This document shows positions 26,365-34,879 of a DNA stretch of 64,000 bases, piece by piece (position 1 is the stretch's first letter; each line of letters begins with the position of its first letter). The stretch is from JABCPE02 sp963516475 (lineage in GTDB: Bacteria > Bacteroidota > Bacteroidia > Flavobacteriales > Weeksellaceae), in NCBI GenBank assembly GCA_963516475.1, contig CAUQBR010000008.1, positions 14,080 to 78,079 of the forward strand, written 5' to 3'. The position numbers and the translations under genes are program-made. The notes under the pieces are model-generated. The model was not told where the DNA came from and ran no database searches. It saw only the letters and a list, made by a program, of their open reading frames with translations.

Positions 26365-27225
26365 TTATCCTTTTTTCAATGCTTCTGCACCAGAAACGAT
26401 TTCCAAGATTTCATTAGTAATCGCTGCCTGACGAGCTTTGTTATAGAAAATAACGAGTTCATTTTTCAGAGCATTAGCATTGTCTGTCGCCTTATGCATC
26501 GCGGTCATCCTTGCTCCATGCTCAGATGCTATAGAATCTAATAACGCCTTATAAACCTGCGTCTTTATAGACTTAGGAATCAAAGTTTCCAATATAGTCT
26601 GTTTATCAGGTTCAAAGATATAGTCTGATTCTGCATCCTCTTCAGCTTGTTCTGGCATCGTAATCGGTAGTAACTGTTCAGTTCTTACCTCCTGTGTCGC
26701 TGCATTGATAAATTTATTATAAACCAAATATACTTCATCAAAAATCCCTTCACTAAAGTCTTTCATCACAGCACTTGTCAGTTTAGAAACAGCCTCAAAA
26801 CTTACACTATCGTAAATAGAACTTTGGTTATCATATATCGTTCTCACTCTTCTCACCGCATCGAAAACTTTTTTCCCTATCGTAAGAACTTCTATTTCTA
26901 CATCTTCTTTTTGTTTATAATTAGCATTCAGCTCTTTAATCACTGATGAGTTAAAAGCTCCTGCCAAACCTCTATTAGAAGAAATAGCGATATAAAGTAT
27001 TTTTTTGACTTCTCTTTTCTGAGCATACTCTGACAAACTTCCTTCAGAACCTGTACTCACTTTTTGAATAAGTTCCTGAAGTTTTTCAGAATAAGGTCTA
27101 AGCATCGTAATGGCATCTTGTGCTTTTTTTAGTTTCGCTGCCGAAACCATCTTCATCGCACTCGTAATCTGCATCGTAGATGATATAGATGTTATTCTGC
27201 CTCTAATCTCCTTTAAATTCGCCAT
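26365..27225 (-). CDS. atpG: ATP synthase gamma subunit
   Basis: Central rotor stalk of F1. 286 residues. The N-terminal helix ANLKEIRGRITSISSTMQITSAMKMVSAAKLKKAQ and the C-terminal helix HGARMTAMHKATDNANAL with NKARQAAITNEILEIVSGAEAL are the paired coiled coil of the rotor shaft. It is the last gene of the operon, 55 bases after atpA. The catalytic beta and epsilon genes do not follow, which is the usual split in Bacteroidetes. Confidence 0.97.
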   Translation of the reverse strand: MANLKEIRGRITSISSTMQITSAMKMVSAAKLKKAQDAITMLRPYSEKLQELIQKVSTGSEGSLSEYAQKREVKKILYIAISSNRGLAGAFNSSVIKELNANYKQKEDVEIEVLTIGKKVFDAVRRVRTIYDNQSSIYDSVSFEAVSKLTSAVMKDFSEGIFDEVYLVYNKFINAATQEVRTEQLLPITMPEQAEEDAESDYIFEPDKQTILETLIPKSIKTQVYKALLDSIASEHGARMTAMHKATDNANALKNELVIFYNKARQAAITNEILEIVSGAEALKKG

Positions 27226-27280
27226 CTGATAAACTTACTTTTTTATGTTCCAAAAAATTTAGAACAAATTGGTTTATATT

Positions 27281-28861
27281 TTAATTATTGTATTTCGCTA
27301 CTAAATCTAATGCCACTTGTTTCAACACATCTGTCAAATCTTTATCGATTTTACCAGCTTTTAGTGCAGACATTACCTCTGGATGTGCAGTTTTTAATAA
27401 TCCTACATATTCTTTTTGGAATGCTCTCACTTTTGCTACAGGAATGTCTTTTAACAAGTTTTCTGTTCCAGCATAAATCATCGCTACTTGGTCTTCCACT
27501 GGAAGTGGTGAGTTTACTGGTTGTTTTAGAATTTCCACATTCTTTTCTCCCTTAGAAATTACCGCCAGAGTAGCTGCATCTAGGTCAGAACCGAATTTAG
27601 CAAATGCTTCTAATTCTTTATATTGAGCTTGGTCAAGTTTCAATGTTCCTGAAACTTTCTTCATTGATTTAATCTGAGCATTACCCCCTACCCTTGATAC
27701 CGAGATCCCCACATTAATCGCAGGTCTTACCCCAGAGTTGAATAGATCAGACTCCAAGAAAATCTGTCCATCTGTAATGGAAATCACATTGGTAGGAATA
27801 TATGCAGACACATCCCCTGCCTGAGTCTCGATGATAGGAAGCGCCGTCAATGAACCACCACCTTTTACCATAGGTTTCAATGTTTCTGGAAGGTCATTCA
27901 TTTGAGATGCGATAGTATCATCTTTGATGATTTTCGCTGCTCTTTCTAACAATCTTGAGTGAAGGTAGAATACATCCCCAGGATAAGCCTCACGCCCTGG
28001 TGGTCTTCTTAATAGAAGAGACAACTCTCTATATGCTACTGCTTGTTTAGATAAATCATCATAAACTATCAATGCTGGGCGTCCTGTATCTCTAAAATAC
28101 TCCCCGATAGCAGCACCTGCCATAGGAGCATACACCTGCATTGGAGAAGGGTCAGAAGCATTAGCTGCTACTACTACCGTATAAGCCATTGCGCCTCTTT
28201 CTTCTAGCGTTCTTACGATTTGAGCTACTGTAGAACCTTTTTGTCCTACTGCTACATATATACAGAATACAGGCTGACCTGCATCATAAAATTCTTTTTG
28301 GTTCAGGATCGTATCTATTGCTACCGTAGTTTTACCTGTCTGACGGTCACCAATAATCAACTCTCTCTGTCCTCTTCCGATAGGAATCATAGAGTCTATC
28401 GCAACAATACCTGTTTGCAAAGGCTCATTAACAGGCTGACGATAAATAACCCCAGGAGCTTTTCTCTCCAAAGGCATATCGTATAAATCCCCTCCAATAG
28501 GACCTTTACCATCGATAGGATTACCCAAAGTGTCTACTACTCTTCCCAAAAGTCCTTCTCCTACTTTGATAGAAGAAATTCTTTTAGTTCTATTTACTGT
28601 ATCACCTTCTTTTACTCTCTTAGATTCTCCAAGTAGAGCCACCCCTACATTATCCTCTTCAAGGTTTAATACAATTCCTTCAACTCCACTTTCAAATTTT
28701 ACTAATTCTCCGTACTGTACATTTTCCAAACCATAAATACGAGCAATACCATCTCCTACTTGTAATACGGTTCCTACCTCTTCTACATTAGACTGAGTAT
28801 CAAAATTTGCTAACTGTTGTTTCAATATTGCAGATACTTCTGCTGGATTTATTCCTGCCAT
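27281..28861 (-). CDS. atpA: ATP synthase alpha subunit
   Basis: Non-catalytic nucleotide-binding subunit of F1. 526 residues with an N-terminal beta-barrel, Walker A GDRQTGKT (near residue 173), and the F1-alpha segment SLLLRRPPGREAYPGDVFYLHSRLLERAAK. Length and motif order are normal. It begins 17 bases after atpH. Confidence 0.98.
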   Translation of the reverse strand: MAGINPAEVSAILKQQLANFDTQSNVEEVGTVLQVGDGIARIYGLENVQYGELVKFESGVEGIVLNLEEDNVGVALLGESKRVKEGDTVNRTKRISSIKVGEGLLGRVVDTLGNPIDGKGPIGGDLYDMPLERKAPGVIYRQPVNEPLQTGIVAIDSMIPIGRGQRELIIGDRQTGKTTVAIDTILNQKEFYDAGQPVFCIYVAVGQKGSTVAQIVRTLEERGAMAYTVVVAANASDPSPMQVYAPMAGAAIGEYFRDTGRPALIVYDDLSKQAVAYRELSLLLRRPPGREAYPGDVFYLHSRLLERAAKIIKDDTIASQMNDLPETLKPMVKGGGSLTALPIIETQAGDVSAYIPTNVISITDGQIFLESDLFNSGVRPAINVGISVSRVGGNAQIKSMKKVSGTLKLDQAQYKELEAFAKFGSDLDAATLAVISKGEKNVEILKQPVNSPLPVEDQVAMIYAGTENLLKDIPVAKVRAFQKEYVGLLKTAHPEVMSALKAGKIDKDLTDVLKQVALDLVAKYNN

Positions 28862-28878
28862 TTTATTGGTTATTTTTT

Positions 28879-29421
28879 CTAATTAAGTTGAAATTCTTTT
28901 CTAAGATTGGTCAAATGAGTTTTTACCGAGTTATCTATCTGCTGGTCTCCTACCCTTAGGATGTATCCACCAATAAGCTCTGGTTTTATTATAGACTTTA
29001 TCTTATACTTCTTATTTGTATCTATTAAAGATGAAGATTTTACAATCTGTTCTATGCTCTGTTGGGAAAGTTCTTCAGCTGTTGTCAGGGTTGCTTTCTG
29101 CACTCCATTCATTTCCTCTACTTTCTCAATATATTCTTTAGCAATATCTTCTAAATATTTTTCTCTTCCTTGCTTAATAACAAAGGTAATCATGTTTTTA
29201 GTTACCACAGAAAACTTAGAAAAAATTTCGTTTGCAACATTCTGTTTTCTTCTGTAATCTATAATAGGCGTAGCGAAAAAACTTTTCAATTCTTTAGAAC
29301 CGGAAATAGTTTCTGCCACATCTTTCATTTCATTGAATATAGTTTCTGTGTTGCCAGTTTCTGTTGTAAAATTCAACAATCCCTGAGCATATCTTTTAGC
29401 AACTTTTGTTGTGTTACTCAT
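28879..29421 (-). CDS. atpH: ATP synthase delta subunit
   Basis: Peripheral stalk cap joining F1 to the b subunits. 180 residues. The N-terminal KVAKRYAQGLLNF and the C-terminal KPELIGGYILRVGDQQIDNSVKTHL followed by LRKEF are the family signature. It starts 5 bases after atpF. Confidence 0.96.
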   Translation of the reverse strand: MSNTTKVAKRYAQGLLNFTTETGNTETIFNEMKDVAETISGSKELKSFFATPIIDYRRKQNVANEIFSKFSVVTKNMITFVIKQGREKYLEDIAKEYIEKVEEMNGVQKATLTTAEELSQQSIEQIVKSSSLIDTNKKYKIKSIIKPELIGGYILRVGDQQIDNSVKTHLTNLRKEFQLN

Positions 29422-29426
29422 AAGGA

Positions 29427-29915
29427 TTAGTTTAAGTTTTTATCATTTAATAAATTAGCCACCAAGTCATTTTGGGCATCTTTATTATCCAATTTTTTCT
29501 TCAATATAGTTTCAGCAATATTTACAGACAAAGAACTGATTTGCTTTTTCATATCATCTATCGCAGCAGCCTTTTCCATAGCAATAGAATGTCTAGCAGC
29601 CTCTATCATTTTTTCTCCTTCTACTTTAGCTGTATCTTTCGCTTCGTTAATCATTCTATCCCTGATTTCTCTTGCTTCTCTCAATATATTATCCTTTTCT
29701 ATCTTAGCTTCTTGGATAATTCTTTCGTTTTCAGCTTTTAAATTCTGAACCTCTTCTCTTGCTAATTTAGCTTGGTTAAGGGCGTCTACAATTGTTGTTT
29801 CCCTTTCATTAAGTGCATTAAGAATTGGTTTCCATGCATACTTTGCTAAAAGAAGCATCAATATAAGAAAAGTAAGAGTCATCCAAACAACTAAACCTAA
29901 TCCTGGTGTTATCAT
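29427..29915 (-). CDS. atpF: ATP synthase b subunit
   Basis: Peripheral stalk of Fo. 162 residues. One N-terminal membrane helix (about 5-26, GLVVWMTLTFLILMLLLAKY) is followed by WKPILNALNERE and a long charged coiled coil. It is separated from atpE by 108 bases that carry a strong hairpin. Confidence 0.96.
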   Translation of the reverse strand: MITPGLGLVVWMTLTFLILMLLLAKYAWKPILNALNERETTIVDALNQAKLAREEVQNLKAENERIIQEAKIEKDNILREAREIRDRMINEAKDTAKVEGEKMIEAARHSIAMEKAAAIDDMKKQISSLSVNIAETILKKKLDNKDAQNDLVANLLNDKNLN

Positions 29916-29972
29916 TTCTAAATTATTTTATTTTTTATTTTACTTTAAATATTTTTTAGTACAAAATTTTAA

Positions 29973-30012
29973 AATAATCTTGGTAAACACCAACCGTGTT
30001 ACCAAGATTATT
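29973..30012 (-). other. Intercistronic hairpin between atpE and atpF
   Basis: A perfect 14-bp stem, AATAATCTTGGTAA (29973-29986) with TTACCAAGATTATT (29999-30012), and a 12-base loop. On the transcript it begins 11 bases after the atpE stop codon. It is followed by TTTTAAAATTTTG and not by a clean U run. It could partly terminate transcription or shield the 3' end of the atpE message. Either would raise atpE over the downstream genes, as the many c subunits per complex require. Confidence 0.65.
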
Positions 30013-30023
30013 AGGATTTTTGA

Positions 30024-30233
30024 TTATCCTTTCATGAACGGAGCACTGAAAATCAATCCGATAAGTCCAGCACCTTCGATAAGACCACAAGCGATCAACA
30101 TCGCAGCTTGCACCTTATCAGCCGCTTCTGGCTGTCTAGCGATAGCATCCATCGCGTGAGAACCAATTTTAGAAATACCATAAGCTACTCCTAATACAGC
30201 AAATGAAATTGCCACATAATTTAAATTAGACAT
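30024..30233 (-). CDS. atpE: ATP synthase c subunit
   Basis: Proteolipid of the Fo rotor ring; 69 residues with two membrane helices and the loop ARQPEA between them. The ion-binding acid is the Glu in ACGLIEGAGL. The motif does not show the Glu-Ser pair of known Na+-type rings, so proton coupling is favoured by inference. An ATG at 30245 would add four residues (MEDF). ATG 30233 is chosen because GGAGG stands five bases before it. Confidence 0.95.
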   Translation of the reverse strand: MSNLNYVAISFAVLGVAYGISKIGSHAMDAIARQPEAADKVQAAMLIACGLIEGAGLIGLIFSAPFMKG

Positions 30234-30238
30234 AAAAT

Positions 30239-30243
30239 CCTCC
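30239..30243 (-). promoter_or_regulatory. Shine-Dalgarno of atpE
   Basis: GGAGG on the minus strand, five bases from the ATG at 30233. Such sites are rare in this window, so it stands out and decides the start. Confidence 0.6.
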
Positions 30244-30292
30244 ATGATAAAAAATATTTAGTTAAAATTATTATTCAAAATTAAAATTCTTT

Positions 30293-31381
30293 TTAGTGTC
30301 CTTCTGCATGTCCATGCACATCATCATGACTATGTTCTGCCACTGCAATACCAATATATAAAGCTGATAATATTGTAAATATATATGCTTGTAAAGCTGC
30401 AACTAACAATTCCAAGATGGAAACGAACAACGCCAATGGCACAGAAACTGCTCCTAAAGCTGCATTTTTGAAAATAAATATCAATGAAATAATACTTAAA
30501 ATCATAATATGTCCAGCTGTAATGTTCGCCATAAGACGCATTGTCAAAGAGAATGGCTTAGTAAAAATACCTATAATCTCCAATGGAATCATAATTGGCT
30601 TCAACAAGAACGGTACTGGCGGCCAGAAAATATGTTTCCAATAATCTTTATTCGCATTCAGCAAAATAGTAAATAATGTGAATAATGAAAGAACTAATGT
30701 AACCGCTATGTTACCCGTAAGGTTAGCCCCACCAGGGAAAAACGGAACAAGTCCTAATAAGTTATTCAACCAGATAAAGAAGAATATGGATAACAAGAAC
30801 GGCATAAACTTCTTGTAATGTTTAGAACCAATATTTGGAATTGCAATTCCATCTCTCACCAACAATACAACAGGCTCGAAAAATCTCGCTACTCCAGTAG
30901 GCACTAAAGACTTCTTGTAAGAATTTGCCATTGAAATAAATAATCCTAAGATAATCAAAACAGAAATGAACAATGCAAAAACATTCTTAGTAATAGAAAG
31001 ATCGTAAAACACCTTTTCAGTTCCTTTGAATAAATCTGGAATTTGTGCTTTTTCCAAACCTTCTTTATTCACTAAAACACCATGCTCCAAAGTATACCCA
31101 TCTATTACTTCCCCATGAGCCACACTACTTGACATGAAAACATGCCAACCTTTCCCATCTTTCACAATCACTGGCAAAGGAATAGTAATATGAAATTCTC
31201 CCTCTTCACCTTCATTCCAAGTAGCAATATGCCACTCATTAGTATCATAAATGTGATGATTGATAAGTTCAGAAGGATTAAAGGCTTTTTCACCTCCATC
31301 TGCATGTTCACTAGCAAGAGCAGTATTCCCAAACAGCATGAACATCAAAACAAAAAATAGTGAATAAATTCTCTGGTTCAT
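30293..31381 (-). CDS. atpB: ATP synthase a subunit
   Basis: Stator of the proton channel in Fo. 362 residues, longer than E. coli AtpB because of a cleavable-looking signal (1-23, ends ALAS) and an extracytoplasmic region to about 130, as usual in Bacteroidetes. The essential channel arginine lies in LTMRLMANITAGH. The C-terminus is His-rich (HSHDDVHGHAEGH). It starts 55 bases after the small membrane-protein gene. Confidence 0.96.
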   Translation of the reverse strand: MNQRIYSLFFVLMFMLFGNTALASEHADGGEKAFNPSELINHHIYDTNEWHIATWNEGEEGEFHITIPLPVIVKDGKGWHVFMSSSVAHGEVIDGYTLEHGVLVNKEGLEKAQIPDLFKGTEKVFYDLSITKNVFALFISVLIILGLFISMANSYKKSLVPTGVARFFEPVVLLVRDGIAIPNIGSKHYKKFMPFLLSIFFFIWLNNLLGLVPFFPGGANLTGNIAVTLVLSLFTLFTILLNANKDYWKHIFWPPVPFLLKPIMIPLEIIGIFTKPFSLTMRLMANITAGHIMILSIISLIFIFKNAALGAVSVPLALFVSILELLVAALQAYIFTILSALYIGIAVAEHSHDDVHGHAEGH

Positions 31382-31436
31382 TTCTTATTTTTATTGATTT
31401 GCAAATATACTTAAATAAATTAAGTTTTAAAAATAA

Positions 31437-31799
31437 TTATAATTGATTTTTATCAGAATTTTGATTGTTCTTTATTTCCCTAAGGACAGAATGGTATAGA
31501 GGTATGGATAACAGAAGAAAAACAAGAGCCAAAAACATCACTAAGACCTCATTTTTCTTAATTACAAACATCCATAAAAATGCCCAGAGAATATCTTTCC
31601 CAAAATTCATAGCCATGAAAGCCATCACAGCCATAGACATTTTCTTTAACCCTTTATAAATCTTGAAAAGTAGAAAATTAAGAATAAGGAATGAGAAAAA
31701 AATCCCTATAATATATATATAATATTCAGGATATTGATAGAGATAAATCCCCATGAATACAGCCGCAAATGCGTAAATAATGATATCTATTTTATTCAA
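31437..31799 (-). CDS. Small membrane protein leading the ATP synthase operon (AtpI-like position)
   Basis: 120 residues with about four hydrophobic segments and a polar tail (NNQNSDKNQL). It occupies the place of AtpI (assembly factor of the c ring) ahead of atpB. Sequence similarity to AtpI is not obvious, so the name rests on position. The only upstream start is TTG at 31799 (NKIDIIIYAFAA); an ATG at residue 16 would cut the first helix. A complete promoter lies 14 bases upstream of that TTG. Confidence 0.6.
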   Translation of the reverse strand: MNKIDIIIYAFAAVFMGIYLYQYPEYYIYIIGIFFSFLILNFLLFKIYKGLKKMSMAVMAFMAMNFGKDILWAFLWMFVIKKNEVLVMFLALVFLLLSIPLYHSVLREIKNNQNSDKNQL

Positions 31800-31812
31800 A
31801 ATAAAGTTTTTG

Positions 31813-31845
31813 CAAAGTTATGGATTTTCTTTTTATAAATACAAA
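31813..31845 (-). promoter_or_regulatory. Promoter of the ATP synthase operon
   Basis: On the minus strand TTTG (31845-31842), 21 bases, TAACTTTG (31820-31813). A full Bacteroidetes consensus between the S4-protein stop and the first gene of the operon. Confidence 0.65.
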
Positions 31846-31847
31846 GT

Positions 31848-32279
31848 TTATTCTTCGTCTTCTTCATTCTCTATATCGAGAAAAAAAGCGTCCCAGTCAT
31901 CCTCTTCTGCATTATCATTATCTAAAAAATCACTCATATCCCTACGGTCTTTTTTCGTGGGTTTTCCCTCTCCTTTCTGGCGATAATAATCCTGCGAGAG
32001 CATTCTCATTTTCAATATTTCATACTGCTCCTTATCGGTAATATCCTTGATATGGAGCGGAACAAGCTTGGCACCGAGGCGGCTTTTAGGAATCTGCAAA
32101 ACTTCTATTTTATAATTGATTTGGTTTTTCCTAATCTCCACTACATCGCCTTCATGGACTTCCCGCGAGGCTTTCACTGGCTGTCCGCCGATGGAAACTC
32201 TATTTTTTTTGATTTCATCTGCGGCAATGCTTCTTGTTTTATAAAAACGAACGCTCCACAGAAATTTGTCTACACGCAT
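31848..32279 (-). CDS. S4-domain RNA-binding protein (Hsp15/HslR type)
   Basis: 143 residues. The N-terminal S4 domain MRVDKFLWSVRFYKTRSIA followed by RVSIGGQPVKASREVHEGD matches heat-shock protein 15, which rescues stalled 50S subunits carrying peptidyl-tRNA. The C-terminus is an acidic tail (about 120-143) unlike the basic tail of E. coli Hsp15. It lies 10 bases after recO and is probably cotranscribed with it. Confidence 0.85.
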   Translation of the reverse strand: MRVDKFLWSVRFYKTRSIAADEIKKNRVSIGGQPVKASREVHEGDVVEIRKNQINYKIEVLQIPKSRLGAKLVPLHIKDITDKEQYEILKMRMLSQDYYRQKGEGKPTKKDRRDMSDFLDNDNAEEDDWDAFFLDIENEEDEE

Positions 32280-32289
32280 ACTTATTTTA

Positions 32290-32979
32290 TTATTCAGAAA
32301 AAATTTGCCTCAAAACATCCAAAGATTTTGGGATTTTAAATTCTGGAAAATGACAACTATAATACACCAGCACCGAATCCAAAAAATCTTCTTTCATGCT
32401 GTTTTTTATCTTCACATCATAGATTTCTTCATTTGAAATCATTTTTTTCCAATACTCAGAAACCTGCTCATCAAACAAATGATGACAAATACTCTCCGAA
32501 AAAAATCCAGACTCTGGGTCTAAAAATTTTTCTTCCCTACACAAAGGCGCCACTCCCTGACTTCTAAGATATTCAACCAAAAAAGCATAATGAGCCTGAT
32601 AATTTTGGTTCTCTAACTGATGCAGAAAAACCTTTATATTGGTATAAATCTGAGTATTTACCAGCTCTGTTTTTAAAACCTGATGAAGGAATTCCGCCAC
32701 AAAGAACAAAATAGATGACACCCGAATATCTTCATAATTTTCCAAAGTTTTCACCTTTTCTATTTTACTGATTGTCTGTATATTATATTTTTTATGAAAA
32801 TCAAAAATCGTAAAATACAGCTCTGTCATGGGAGCAAGATAGGCCTTTTTCTTGTTTTTAGGCGAATAAATCCCTCTCATGAAAAAACTCTGAAAACCAG
32901 CATTTTCGGTAAAGCAATGTAAGATAGCATCATTATCACCATATTTTATATATGACAAAAGAAATCCTCTATCTATCAT
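32290..32979 (-). CDS. recO: DNA repair protein RecO
   Basis: Recombination mediator that, with RecR, loads RecA at gaps. 229 residues. The N-terminal OB fold shows GFLLSYIKYGDNDAILHCFT and GFQSFFMRGI; the C-terminal helical domain contains CREEKFLDPESGFF. The zinc-finger cysteines of some homologs are incomplete. It starts 4 bases after the metallophosphatase gene. Confidence 0.88.
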   Translation of the reverse strand: MIDRGFLLSYIKYGDNDAILHCFTENAGFQSFFMRGIYSPKNKKKAYLAPMTELYFTIFDFHKKYNIQTISKIEKVKTLENYEDIRVSSILFFVAEFLHQVLKTELVNTQIYTNIKVFLHQLENQNYQAHYAFLVEYLRSQGVAPLCREEKFLDPESGFFSESICHHLFDEQVSEYWKKMISNEEIYDVKIKNSMKEDFLDSVLVYYSCHFPEFKIPKSLDVLRQIFSE

Positions 32980-32983
32980 ATTA

Positions 32984-33928
32984 TCAAACGATTATCTTAT
33001 TATCTATGAATTGGTTTTGAAAAGATACTTTGCTGATTTTCTTATCTTTATCAAAATAAAAATCAATCCTTCCCAGCAGAATCCCTGCCCAGCCTACTTG
33101 GTTCACGAGAACATTCACGCCTTTACTATTTTTAAGGACATTCGGTTCCGTCAAAAATGTGTGCGTGTGCCCTCCTAAAATAATGTCTATTCCGTGAGTC
33201 TGAGCTGCCAGTTTTCTATCAGAAACCATATCTTCTGACTGCCCGTAATCATATCCCAAATGCGAAAGACAAACAACCAAATCACATTTTTTGGTATTTC
33301 TAAGGAAATCTGCGTATTTCTGCGCCGTCGAAACAGGGTCAAGATATTTAGTTTCGCCGTAATATTTTTTCCCGACAAGCCCTTCCAATTTCACTCCCAG
33401 ACCAAACACACCTACTTTAATATTTCCTTTTCTAAAAATCTTATACGGCTGTGTTTTTCCCTTTAAAATCGTGTCCGAAAAATCATAATTAGAACAGATA
33501 AAAGGAAATTTAGCATTCGGTAAAACCTTTAAAAACCCTTCCAAACCATTGTCAAAATCATGATTTCCCATAGTAGCCGCATCATATTTCATCATGGACA
33601 TGAGCTTAAATTCCAACTCGCCGCCAAACATATTAAAATAAGGCGTTCCTTGGAAAATATCACCGCTATCGAACAAAAGCACATTCTTTTCCTCGCCTCT
33701 AATCTGCTCTATCAGAGTAGCTCTCCTCGCAAATCCCCCTTGATTGGGATATCTGCTGTGCCCTTCCTCAAAAGGCTCTATCCTGCTATGCTGGTCGTTG
33801 GTATGAAGAATGGTAATTTTTTCAGGTGTATCTTTCGAATCAAATGTCTTTGCTGACAAAACATTTGGCGTAAGTGTCGTTGCCAAAGCTCCTCCACCTA
33901 GTATTTTCAAAAATTCTTTTCTATTCAT
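32984..33928 (-). CDS. 5'-nucleotidase catalytic half (calcineurin-like metallophosphatase)
   Basis: 314 residues. Two-metal phosphoesterase motifs: ILHTNDQHSR, DSGDIFQGT, MGNHDFDNG, CLSHLGYDYG and GGHTHTF, in the order of the UshA N-terminal domain. The N-terminus NRKEFLKILGGGALATT resembles a Tat signal with Arg-Lys in place of Arg-Arg. The substrate-binding C-terminal domain of UshA is absent here and is encoded by the gene 12 bases upstream. Together they would hydrolyse extracellular nucleotides (inference). Confidence 0.88.
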   Translation of the reverse strand: MNRKEFLKILGGGALATTLTPNVLSAKTFDSKDTPEKITILHTNDQHSRIEPFEEGHSRYPNQGGFARRATLIEQIRGEEKNVLLFDSGDIFQGTPYFNMFGGELEFKLMSMMKYDAATMGNHDFDNGLEGFLKVLPNAKFPFICSNYDFSDTILKGKTQPYKIFRKGNIKVGVFGLGVKLEGLVGKKYYGETKYLDPVSTAQKYADFLRNTKKCDLVVCLSHLGYDYGQSEDMVSDRKLAAQTHGIDIILGGHTHTFLTEPNVLKNSKGVNVLVNQVGWAGILLGRIDFYFDKDKKISKVSFQNQFIDNKIIV

Positions 33929-33940
33929 TTTCGTTCATCC

Positions 33941-34699
33941 TTATTGGTTATTCCCGATAAATTGCAGTCTTTGTTCCTGCTTTATTTTTATCTCTGGATT
34001 TTGTTTAAATTTCTCTATAAATAAATCCCTCAGGGTCATTTCCGTTAGTATAAGCTGTTCTCCTTTTAGGAAAAATTTCATATAATCTCCTCCGTAGGCC
34101 AAGTAGTCCGAGGTTGCGATGTAGTAGTACTGACCAGCTTTTGGTTTTTCACCATTTATCAGCCCTTGTTTTAGTTTTCCATTTTCTACCACTATCGTAA
34201 ATCCAGCCACGGGATTATTTCTTTTTTGTTTTTCGTAATAGTCAAAAACACCTTGTATGTCTTCGCCCTTCATTTTGACAATAACCAATTGATTTTCAAA
34301 AGGCATCACTTCAAAAATAGTTCTCAGCAAAATATCTCCCTTGCTGATATCATTTCGGATTCCTCCTACATTTAAAATCGCCGCATCTACATTAGGAATG
34401 CTGTTTTTCGCGCCCCAGTCATTCGCTCCTTCCAACACGAAATCCGCCAAAAGCTGCCCAAGAGAGCTATTATCTCCCTTCCTATTAAGCTCCACCTCGG
34501 TACGGGAAATTTTCTGGTTCATTTTATTCTCCAACTCCTTTTTATATGGCGTGATAACGGAAACCAACTCTTTTTTCTGCGTTATTTCTCCATTTATCAA
34601 CTGATTTTTTTGAGGAGAAACTTGGCTTATATTCAGCTGTGTAGTACATGACACCACAGCCATCAAAACTGCTCCTAATAATATACTTTTATTTTTCAT
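33941..34699 (-). CDS. 5'-nucleotidase substrate-binding half (lipoprotein)
   Basis: 252 residues with a lipoprotein signal, lipobox VVSC (Cys18). The body matches the 5'-nucleotidase C-terminal domain: NSSLGQLLADFVLEGAN, AILNVGGIRNDISKGDI, IFEVMPFENQLVIVKMKG and SDYLAYGGDYMKFF. The Phe and Gly residues that hold the nucleoside are recognisable. It is first in a unit with the catalytic-domain gene, so the enzyme is split in two chains. Confidence 0.88.
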   Translation of the reverse strand: MKNKSILLGAVLMAVVSCTTQLNISQVSPQKNQLINGEITQKKELVSVITPYKKELENKMNQKISRTEVELNRKGDNSSLGQLLADFVLEGANDWGAKNSIPNVDAAILNVGGIRNDISKGDILLRTIFEVMPFENQLVIVKMKGEDIQGVFDYYEKQKRNNPVAGFTIVVENGKLKQGLINGEKPKAGQYYYIATSDYLAYGGDYMKFFLKGEQLILTEMTLRDLFIEKFKQNPEIKIKQEQRLQFIGNNQ

Positions 34700-34853
34700 T
34701 TGTTCTTAAAATACAGCCACAAATATATAGATTATTTCGGGATTTTTACTCAAATATGACATCCAAAACCATAGAATGAAAAGAAGAATCAGCAAAATCC
34801 TAAATTTTACTTAAAATATCATTGCTTATTTTTATCTTTTTAAATAAAAACCT

Positions 34854-34861
34854 TAAATTTG
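34854..34861 (+). promoter_or_regulatory. -7 element before dapA
   Basis: TAAATTTG, 18 bases before the ATG. No -33 partner at usual spacing. The rest of 34700-34879 holds nothing recognisable. Confidence 0.35.
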
Positions 34862-34879
34862 GCTTCAAAATTTTAAACA

